A stretch of DNA of 5,756 bases, taken from positions 1 through 5,756 of the forward strand of contig JALOKS010000283.1 in assembly GCA_025456385.1 (NCBI GenBank). Direction: 5' to 3'. A model generated the notes under the pieces. It was not told the origin of the DNA. It ran no database searches and saw only the letters and a list, made by a program, of their open reading frames with translations. The stretch comes from Thermoanaerobaculales bacterium (GTDB lineage Bacteria; Acidobacteriota; Thermoanaerobaculia; Thermoanaerobaculales; Sulfomarinibacteraceae). Numbering within the stretch: position 1 is the first letter of the stretch; each line of letters starts with the position of its first letter. A program made the translations under genes and the position numbers. Of this stretch, positions 1 to 5,001 are shown in pieces.

Positions 1-563
1 TGCCGGCCGGGGTCGTCGTCGAGGAAGCCCACCACCTGGAAGCCGTACTCACGATGGGCGTCGAGGCGCTCCACCACCTGGCGGCCGAGCTCGCCGGCTC
101 CGATCACCAGCACCCGCTGCAGGTTGCCGCCGACGCGCCGGATCTTCGCCAGGCTCTCGGACACCGCCCAGCGGGTCAGGCCGACCAGCACCAGGTCGAC
201 CGCCGCGAAGACGACCAGGAACAACCGCGAGTAGGTGAAGCCGTCCGGCCGGTAGAAGGTCAGCCCGGCGGCGAGCAGGATGGTCGCCAGCAGCACCGCG
301 GCCGCCACCCGCAGGCCCTCGTCGAAACGCGAGCGGATCCGCCGCCGGTGGTACAGCCCCTGGAAGTAGAAGACCAGGGGGTAGAGCACCATCACCACCG
401 GCACCAGGTTCAGGTACGGGCCGAGCGGCGGCAGCCCCTTGGTGACCGGGTGGATCTCGACCTCGAAGCGCAGCCAGAACGCGACCGCGACCGCGAGGCC
501 GGAGGCCAGCACGTCGCCGACGAGCTGCAGCAGGACCTGGATCTGGCGGCGCCGTTCAATCAC
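1..563 (-). CDS. Undecaprenyl-phosphate sugar phosphotransferase, N-terminal part (partial)
   Basis: Reading from a GTG at 563, 187 codons run off the left edge. The protein begins MIERRRQIQVLLQLVGDVLA and has about four hydrophobic segments (near residues 10-29, 50-67, 86-104 and 114-131). A YSR motif (111-113) sits before the last segment. A Rossmann-like nucleotide-fold start with GAGELG (155-160) follows, then GFQVVGFLDDDPG. This layout is that of WcaJ/EpsE-type polyprenyl glycosylphosphotransferases, which move a hexose-1-phosphate onto undecaprenyl phosphate to start repeat-unit synthesis at the inner membrane. The catalytic bacterial sugar transferase domain should lie beyond the left edge, so the sugar cannot be named. 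The start is fixed by an in-frame TGA at 573-575, a GAGG seven bases before the GTG, and a 4-base GTGA overlap with the upstream glycosyltransferase gene, implying coupled translation. Confidence 0.9.
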   Translation of the reverse strand, partial: MIERRRQIQVLLQLVGDVLASGLAVAVAFWLRFEVEIHPVTKGLPPLGPYLNLVPVVMVLYPLVFYFQGLYHRRRIRSRFDEGLRVAAAVLLATILLAAGLTFYRPDGFTYSRLFLVVFAAVDLVLVGLTRWAVSESLAKIRRVGGNLQRVLVIGAGELGRQVVERLDAHREYGFQVVGFLDDDPGR

Positions 564-1654
564 GGGCGCGCCTCAGCGAAGCCGAGCCGGTCGAGGAGGA
601 AGCGGAAGCGGGTGCGGAAGCGGTCGCGGGAGAAGAGGTCCGCGCGCTGGCTGAGCTGCTGCGGGTCCCAGCGGCGGCCGAGCACCCGCGCCGTGGCCTC
701 GACCAGGGCCTCGATCGAAGAGGTCTCGGCGAGCTCGCCCTCGAGACCGCCGCGGATGATGTCGGCGGTGCCGGACTGGGCCAGCCCGACCACCGGCGTA
801 CCGCAGGCGAGGGCCTCGACGGACACCATGCCGAAGTCCTCGACGTTGGGGACCAGGAGGGCCGCCGCCCGCCGGTAGGCCTCGCGCAGCTCGGCGCGGT
901 CGATCCAACCCAGGAAGCGCACGTCGGGACCGCCGAGCCGGCGCAGGGAGCGCATGAGCGGGCCGGTACCCACGATCTCCAGGGTCCGACCGAGCTTCCT
1001 CGCGACCGCAATCGCCACCTCCACCCTCTTGTACGGAACCAGGGCGGCGACCGTCAAGAGCGAGTCGCCGCGGGTCCCCCCGGGGGTGAAGTACTCGGTC
1101 GCCACCGGCGGCGGGATGACCTCCGCGTTGCGGTTCCAGTAGTGCTTGATCCGCCACGCCACCAGGCGGGAGTTGGCGACCAGCCGATCGACCCTGGCCG
1201 ACGACACCATGTCCCACTGGCGGAGGCGCGCGAAGCGGGTCTCGACCACCGGACGCAGCAGCCGCGGGATGGGGTCGAGGTAGCGCCCGCGCTGGTCCCA
1301 GACGTAGCGCATCGGCGTGTGCACGTAGCTGAGGTGGAACGCGCCCGGCGGCGGGATCACCCCCTTGGCGACGCAGTGCGAGCTCGAGATGACGAGATCG
1401 GCGTCGGGAAAGGCGAAGGACTCGGCCGCCGCCGGCATCAGCGGCAGCAGGTAGCGCCAGCGGCGGCCGCCGAAGGACAGGCCCTGCAGCCAGGAGGTGT
1501 GAATGGCGTGCTGCTCGAGCAGCGGTGCGATGCTGCCCGTGCGGTGGACCAGGGTGTAGATCGGCGCCTCGGGAAAGAGCCGCGCGATGTCGTACAGCAC
1601 CCACTCGCCGCCGCGCATGCCGGTCATCCAGTCGTGGACCAGGGCAACCCGCAC
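560..1654 (-). CDS. WbaZ-like family 4 glycosyltransferase
   Basis: A 364-residue retaining GT4 (GT-B fold) enzyme, full length for its family. The N-terminal acceptor domain shows VHDWMTGMRGGE (6-17), LFPEAPIYTLVH (26-37), LVISSSHCVAKGV (87-99) and YVHTPMRYVWD (110-120), a run of motifs characteristic of WbaZ-like mannosyltransferase-type enzymes of O-antigen and exopolysaccharide loci. The donor domain has the phosphate-binding LVPYKR (205-210) and the EX7E motif from E272 to E280 (EDFGMVSVE), which contacts the nucleotide sugar. There is no signal peptide, so it should act at the cytoplasmic face on a lipid-linked sugar. The GTG start directly follows the TGA of the upstream gene in the same frame and has GGAGG five bases before it. 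Its own TGA overlaps the start of the phosphotransferase gene. Mannose as donor is only a family-level guess. Confidence 0.92.
   Translation of the reverse strand: MRVALVHDWMTGMRGGEWVLYDIARLFPEAPIYTLVHRTGSIAPLLEQHAIHTSWLQGLSFGGRRWRYLLPLMPAAAESFAFPDADLVISSSHCVAKGVIPPPGAFHLSYVHTPMRYVWDQRGRYLDPIPRLLRPVVETRFARLRQWDMVSSARVDRLVANSRLVAWRIKHYWNRNAEVIPPPVATEYFTPGGTRGDSLLTVAALVPYKRVEVAIAVARKLGRTLEIVGTGPLMRSLRRLGGPDVRFLGWIDRAELREAYRRAAALLVPNVEDFGMVSVEALACGTPVVGLAQSGTADIIRGGLEGELAETSSIEALVEATARVLGRRWDPQQLSQRADLFSRDRFRTRFRFLLDRLGFAEARP
571..574 (-). promoter_or_regulatory. Shine-Dalgarno site of the sugar phosphotransferase
   Basis: GAGG on the minus strand lies seven bases before the GTG at 563-561, inside the last codons of the upstream gene. 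It supports GTG as the real start and fits translational coupling across the GTGA overlap. Confidence 0.6.
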
Positions 1655-2770
1655 TCACACCTCCCCGAGGGCCAGCCGGTACACGGCCACCGTCTCCTCG
1701 ACGGTCCGGCTCCAGCTCATGCTCTCCGCGCGCCGCCGGCCCGCCTCGACCATCCGCCGCCGCAGCGGGTCGTCCACCAGCACCCGCTCGAGCGCCGCCG
1801 CCACCTCGTCCACCTCGAGGGGGTTGACGAGGCGGGCCGCGCCCTCCCCGAGCTCGCGCATCGCCCCCAGGTTCGAGGTGATGACCGGCACCCCCGCGCA
1901 CATCGCCTCGAGGATCGGCAGCCCGAAGCCCTCGTACAGCGAGACCTGCAGCTGCACCGCCGCCACATGGTACAACGCGTTGAGGTCGGCGCGGGGAACC
2001 CGCCCGAGCAGCCGTACCCGGTTGCCGAGACCGAGCCGCTCCGCCCGGGTCTGCAGGCGGCTCTCGCGATCGGCGCCGCCGATGAAGACCAGCTGACCGG
2101 GAATGCGGTGCTGGCGCACGGCGAGGTGGTAGGCCCGCAGGACGAGGTCGAGGTTCTTGTGCGGCTTGTCGTTGGACACCGTCAGGATCACCGGCGAGCG
2201 CAGCCCATAGCGCAGCTTGAGCTCGTCGAGCGCCTCCTTGGACGGACGCTCGGCGAGAGCCGGGTCGACGCCGTTCGGCACCACCACCAGGCGCTGCGGG
2301 TCGGCGGCGAAGAGGTTGATGAGGTCGCGCCGCGACGCGCGCGAGACGGTGATCACGCGTCGCGCCCGGCGCAGGGCGGAGCCCATCACCACCCGCAGGT
2401 ACACGCGCGCGAGGTGGGGCCGCCTGCGCGGCGGGTAGAAGAGCTGGATGAGGTCGTGCACGGTGACCACCGTCGGCCGCGGCATGAGGCGCGGCAGCAC
2501 GTAGTGGGGAATGTGCACGAGGTCGACCCGCGCGCGGGCGAGCGCCACCGGCAGCTGCAGGTGCTCGGCGACCCCGTAGCCGCGCGCCGAGGTGGTGACG
2601 ACCCGGGCGCTCGGCGCCAGCTCGGCCACCCGCTCCTCATGGCCGGCGCGCGCCACCACCGTGAGCTCGAGGTCGGTCCGCGCCTCGAGCCCGCGCAGCA
2701 ACGCGCGCACGTAGGTGCCGATTCCGAAGTCGGTGAGCTTGCGCCCATCCACCGCCAGCCGCATCACCAT
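1655..2770 (-). CDS. MtfB-like family 4 glycosyltransferase
   Basis: A 371-residue GT-B enzyme and the first gene of the left operon. The N-terminus MRLAVDGRKL leads into GIGTYVRALLRGL (16-28), the usual glycine-rich loop of this subfamily. VDLVHIPHY (82-90) and VTVHDLIQLFYP (102-113) follow, then VSRASRRDL (142-150) and VVPNGVD (163-169). The donor half has LTVSNDKPHKN (196-206) with the phosphate-contacting lysines, and the EX7E motif E280 to E288 (EGFGLPILE). Order and length match MtfB-like mannosyltransferases of polysaccharide loci; the actual sugar is unknown. It should be cytoplasmic and may be loosely membrane-bound. Three start codons lie in a row (ATG 2770, GTG 2767, ATG 2764). ATG 2770 is chosen because a -10 element ends six bases before it and no Shine-Dalgarno site is correctly spaced for any of them, so the mRNA is probably leaderless. 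The gene ends immediately before the next GTG. Confidence 0.92.
   Translation of the reverse strand: MVMRLAVDGRKLTDFGIGTYVRALLRGLEARTDLELTVVARAGHEERVAELAPSARVVTTSARGYGVAEHLQLPVALARARVDLVHIPHYVLPRLMPRPTVVTVHDLIQLFYPPRRRPHLARVYLRVVMGSALRRARRVITVSRASRRDLINLFAADPQRLVVVPNGVDPALAERPSKEALDELKLRYGLRSPVILTVSNDKPHKNLDLVLRAYHLAVRQHRIPGQLVFIGGADRESRLQTRAERLGLGNRVRLLGRVPRADLNALYHVAAVQLQVSLYEGFGLPILEAMCAGVPVITSNLGAMRELGEGAARLVNPLEVDEVAAALERVLVDDPLRRRMVEAGRRRAESMSWSRTVEETVAVYRLALGEV
1660..1664 (-). promoter_or_regulatory. Shine-Dalgarno site of the WbaZ-like gene
   Basis: GGAGG on the minus strand lies five bases before GTG 1654-1652, inside the last codons of the upstream gene. It is the best ribosome site in the left operon and argues that the WbaZ-like protein is initiated independently rather than made only by readthrough of the TGA at 1655-1657. 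Confidence 0.65.
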
Positions 2771-2776
2771 GGCGCC

Positions 2777-2805
2777 ATTGTAGCCTCGCCGAAAAACCTT
2801 CTAAA
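2777..2805 (-). promoter_or_regulatory. Sigma70-type promoter of the left operon, leaderless spacing
   Basis: On the minus strand, TTTAGA (2805-2800, 4 of 6 to TTGACA) is followed by exactly 17 bases and TACAAT (2782-2777, 5 of 6 to TATAAT). Six bases (GGCGCC) then separate the -10 from ATG 2770. Transcription starting at the usual distance would begin on or next to the A of that ATG. These AT-rich hexamers stand out strongly in such GC-rich DNA. Confidence 0.7.
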
Positions 2806-2815
2806 GGACGAATGT

Positions 2816-2827
2816 TGAAACGTTTGG
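2816..2827. promoter_or_regulatory. Possible LacI/Cra-family operator
   Basis: TGAAACGTTTGG contains a perfect 8-base palindrome AAACGTTT (2818-2825) with a central CpG, typical of LacI-family operators. It matches 10 of 12 positions of the Cra (FruR) half-site pair TGAAACGTTTCA. It lies between the two divergent promoters, about 51 bases upstream of the left and 66 upstream of the right predicted transcription start. The right arm is imperfect (GG for CA), and no regulator gene is in view, so this is a candidate only. Confidence 0.35.
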
Positions 2828-2852
2828 GCGCGCGCGGCGCGGGTCCTGCGAA

Positions 2853-2868
2853 GGCCCGCCGCCGGGCC
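2853..2868. other. Short GC hairpin upstream of the right-hand -10
   Basis: GGCCCG, a 4-base loop CCGC, then CGGGCC form a perfect six-base-pair inverted repeat. It occupies the place where a -35 element for TATACT would lie. It has no T-run after it on either strand, so it is not a terminator. GC-rich sequence makes such repeats easily by chance. Confidence 0.3.
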
Positions 2869-2887
2869 GGCAGCTATACTGGCCGGC
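2865..2887. repeat. GGCCGGC repeats bracketing the right-hand -10
   Basis: The heptamer GGCCGGC occurs at 2865-2871 and again at 2881-2887, 16 bases apart, with TATACT between them. The GCCGGC core is itself palindromic, so the pair can be read as either a direct or an inverted repeat. It could be an operator or simply reflect base composition. Confidence 0.35.
2875..2880 (+). promoter_or_regulatory. -10 element of the right operon, leaderless spacing
   Basis: TATACT matches TATAAT at 5 of 6 positions and ends seven bases before ATG 2888, so transcription would start at or just before that ATG. No convincing -35 hexamer lies 16-19 bases upstream and there is no TG extension. Recognition may therefore rely on the -10 alone or on an activator. 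No Shine-Dalgarno site precedes the ATG, which fits a leaderless mRNA. Confidence 0.55.
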
Positions 2888-3811
2888 ATGCGGACCGCCC
2901 TGGTCATCCCCTCCCTGGGCGCACGCCAGCTCGCTTCCTGCCTCGAGGCGGTCGCCGCTCTCGAGCCGGCGCCCGCGCCGTGCATCCTGGTGCTCTCGGG
3001 CGGCGCCGCCGCGCCAGCAGGCGCCCCCGGCTGGCTCGAGCGGATCGAGCGCCCGCAGCGGCTGGGGTTCGCGGCCGCCGTCAACCTCGGCATCGGCGCC
3101 GCCGAGGGCCGGGCCGAGGCCCTCGCCCTGCTCAACGACGACGCCCTGCCCGCCCCCGGCTGGCTCGGCGCCCTCGCCGCCGCCCTCGCCGCCGCGCCCG
3201 GCCTGGCCGCCGTCCAGGGCACCGTCAGCGACGCGAGCGGGACGCGGGTCGACGGGCGCGGCATCGCCTTCGACCGCTGGGGCCTGCCGGTGCAGATCGA
3301 CCGCGGCGCGGCGCTGACGGCGGACGCGGCGGCGGCGGCGCCGGTCGCCGTCTCCGGCACCGCCTGCCTCTACCGCTTCGACGCCCTGCGCCGGGCAGCG
3401 CTCCCGGACGGCTCGGTCTTCGACCCGCGCTTCGGCAGCTACCACGAGGACCTCGACCTCGGCCTGCGCCTGCGCCGTCTCGGTTGGGGCTGCGCCTGCG
3501 TTGGCGGTGCGAGCGCCCGCCACCTCGGCTCGGCGACCGGCCCCTCCCTGGCCTGGCGCCACCCCTGGTGGCTGCTCGCCAACCGCTGGCGGGCGTTGGC
3601 CGGCAACCTCGAGCCGCGCGCCCTGCTCGCGGCGATGCCGCGGCTGCTGCGGGGCGAGCTGCGCGCCGTGCGCACCCTGCTGCGCTCGAGCCCGCGCGCC
3701 CTGCCGGCGGCGGCCGCGGTCGCCGCCTCCCTGCCGCTGCTGCTGGCGGGCGGCTGGCTCCGGCGGAGCCCGGGCCCGCGCCTCGCGGCGCTCCCGGGTC
3801 CGGGGCGATGA
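2888..3811 (+). CDS. Family 2 (GT-A) glycosyltransferase, rhamnosyltransferase-like
   Basis: A 307-residue inverting-type GT2 enzyme and the first gene of the right operon. MRTALVIPSLG is the first strand of the fold. RLGFAAAVNLGIG (58-70) is the counterpart of the NLGFAGGNN loop seen in rhamnosyltransferase-like members. LLNDDALP (81-88) carries the metal-binding DXD-type motif (N83-D85), and YHEDLDLGLRLRRLGW (185-200) carries the acidic catalytic-site region, followed by RHLGS (211-215). Residues about 271-289 are hydrophobic and could anchor the protein to the membrane. The usual VDNxSxD nucleotide-binding stretch is replaced by ILVLSGGAAAP (33-43), with no aspartate. There is no lysine, and alanine is 69 of 307 residues. 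The start is supported by the -10 spacing and the fold beginning at residue 2. Its TGA overlaps the next ATG by 4 bases. The sugar is unknown. Confidence 0.88.
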   Translation: MRTALVIPSLGARQLASCLEAVAALEPAPAPCILVLSGGAAAPAGAPGWLERIERPQRLGFAAAVNLGIGAAEGRAEALALLNDDALPAPGWLGALAAALAAAPGLAAVQGTVSDASGTRVDGRGIAFDRWGLPVQIDRGAALTADAAAAAPVAVSGTACLYRFDALRRAALPDGSVFDPRFGSYHEDLDLGLRLRRLGWGCACVGGASARHLGSATGPSLAWRHPWWLLANRWRALAGNLEPRALLAAMPRLLRGELRAVRTLLRSSPRALPAAAAVAASLPLLLAGGWLRRSPGPRLAALPGPGR

Positions 3812-5001
3812 GGGTCCTCGTCCTCACCGACGACCGCGTCGGCCCCCTGATGGCCGGCTCCGCCCTGCGCGCCTGGGAGCTTGCGCGGGTGCTGCTCGAC
3901 GCCGGCCACGAGGTCGTGCTCGCCGGCGCCGCCGGCTCCACCCACCCCGAGGGCCACGGACCGCCGGTGGTCGAGAACCCGCGCTGGGGCTGGGCCGAGG
4001 CAGTGGTCGCGGCGCCCTGGAGCCTGCCGCCGCGGGCCTGCCTGCCGCCGCGGGCCTTTCTCGGCCGCCACCTGCTGATCGTCGACGGCGCCACGCCGCT
4101 GCTCGCCGAGCTCGCGGCGGTGCCGCCCTCGCCGCTCGTCCGCCGCCGGCGGCACACCGCCGCCGCCCGCCTGCCCCTCGCGCTCGCCCGCGCCGACGCC
4201 GTGCTCGCGGCCGGCACGGCCCAGCTCAGGTGGTGGCGGCGGCAGCTCGCCGCGCGGCCCGGCGTACCCGTCGTCGACCTCCCCTTCGGCATCCCCGAAG
4301 CCGACCCGCCGCCCGGCGCCGAGCCCCTCGCCGGCGTGCCGGCGGCCTGGGCGGTGGTGCTGTGGTGGGGCGGGGTGTGGCCCTGGCTCGACCTCGAGAC
4401 CCTGCTCGCCGCCCGCGCCCGCCTCGGCCGCACGCCGCTGAGCCTCGTCGTGCCGACCGCGCCGCGGCCCGGCGCGGCCGCGGCCGGCTACAGCCGGGCG
4501 CAGCTCCTCGAGGCCGCCCGCCGGCACGGCCTCGAGCCGCCGCAGGTGGTGGCACTGGAGAGCTGGGTGCCCTACGCCGAGCGCCACCGGGTCCTCAACC
4601 GGGCTGCGCTGCTCGCGGTCCTCCACCGACCGGGGCCCGAGGCCGAGCTCAGCTTCCGTACCCGGGCGCTCGACGGCCTGTGGGCGGCGGTGCCGCTGCT
4701 CCTCAGCGAGGGCGGCGCGGTGGCGGAGCTCGCCCGCGCCGGCGGCTGGGGTGGCGTCGTCCCCGCCGCCCAGGCCGAGCTCACGGCCGCCGCCATCCAC
4801 CTCCTGCTCGGCCGGCGCGAGCAGGAGCGCTGCCGGGCCGCGCTCGCCGAGCAGCGCGAGTCGTGGCGCTGGTCGGTGGTGGCGCGTCCGCTGCTCGAGC
4901 TCCTGCCAGGGCTGCCGGCAGCGCCGCGCGCACCGCTCGCGGGGGCGGCGCTGGCCGCCGCCTTCCGCCTGCTCCCGCGGGCCGCGGAGGAGCCGTCGTG
5001 A
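3808..5001 (+). CDS. GT4-like glycosyltransferase, unusual subtype
   Basis: A 397-residue GT-B protein starting at the ATG of an ATGA overlap with the previous gene. Upstream Shine-Dalgarno support is weak (GGGG at 3802-3805), so reinitiation after the preceding stop is likely. The N-terminal domain shows VLVLTDDRVGPLMAGSALRA (3-22), then LARVLLDAGHEV, like the opening of GT4 proteins. The donor half has VVLWWGGVWPWLDLETLLAA (183-202), which replaces the usual phosphate-binding R/K motif, and LHRPGPEAELSFRTRALDGL (272-291), which takes the place of EX7E. EGGAVAEL (301-308) follows. This motif set is familiar from a branch of polysaccharide-locus glycosyltransferases, so the protein is probably active rather than dead. 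It has no lysine, about 81 alanines and some 16 tryptophans. Residues 73-84 contain a duplicated LPPRA unit. Donor and acceptor are unknown. Confidence 0.8.
   Translation: MRVLVLTDDRVGPLMAGSALRAWELARVLLDAGHEVVLAGAAGSTHPEGHGPPVVENPRWGWAEAVVAAPWSLPPRACLPPRAFLGRHLLIVDGATPLLAELAAVPPSPLVRRRRHTAAARLPLALARADAVLAAGTAQLRWWRRQLAARPGVPVVDLPFGIPEADPPPGAEPLAGVPAAWAVVLWWGGVWPWLDLETLLAARARLGRTPLSLVVPTAPRPGAAAAGYSRAQLLEAARRHGLEPPQVVALESWVPYAERHRVLNRAALLAVLHRPGPEAELSFRTRALDGLWAAVPLLLSEGGAVAELARAGGWGGVVPAAQAELTAAAIHLLLGRREQERCRAALAEQRESWRWSVVARPLLELLPGLPAAPRAPLAGAALAAAFRLLPRAAEEPS
4022..4057 (+). repeat. Perfect 18-base tandem duplication inside the GT4-like gene
   Basis: Two exact adjacent copies of GCCTGCCGCCGCGGGCCT occur at 4022-4039 and 4040-4057, with the match ending at both outer edges. 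The length is a multiple of three, so the frame is kept and the protein gains a repeat (LPPRAC then LPPRAF, residues 73-84). It looks like a slippage or recent in-frame duplication event. Confidence 0.85.
4986..4990 (+). promoter_or_regulatory. Shine-Dalgarno site of the second GT2 gene
   Basis: GGAGG ends seven bases before GTG 4998, inside the last codons of the upstream gene. It decides in favour of this GTG over in-frame GTG codons further downstream (for example 5010). Confidence 0.65.

Noticed and set aside
54..878. Plus-strand open frame over the phosphotransferase and WbaZ-like genes
   Set aside because: It is antisense to two well-supported genes and crosses their junction, with low-complexity composition and no family motif.
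2764..2778. Minus-strand mini-ORF (MAPW, stop) overlapping the start of the MtfB-like gene as a possible leader peptide
   Set aside because: Its ATG lies inside the TACAAT -10 element, so with the predicted start it would not be transcribed.
2792..2796. Minus-strand TTTTT run as a terminator
   Set aside because: No stable GC stem directly precedes it, and it lies within the spacer of the left promoter.
1142..2818. Long plus-strand open frame opposite the two GT4 genes
   Set aside because: Its translation is His/Arg/Gln/Pro-rich with no recognisable motifs, and it lies antisense to two genes with complete GT4 motif sets. GC-rich codon use keeps the opposite frame free of stops.
2815..2820. 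TTGAAA as a plus-strand -35 element
   Set aside because: No -10 hexamer lies 16-19 bases downstream, and TATACT is 54 bases away.
2812..3807. Extended upstream reading of the GT4-like gene back to ATG 2812
   Set aside because: The 332 extra codons are an Arg/Pro-rich out-of-frame shadow of the first GT2 gene. The real start is ATG 3808, where GT-B homology begins and the ATGA overlap occurs.
3225..4800. Minus-strand open frames opposite the right operon
   Set aside because: They are Arg/Ala/Gly/Pro-rich translations without domains, explained by the extreme GC3 of the plus-strand genes.
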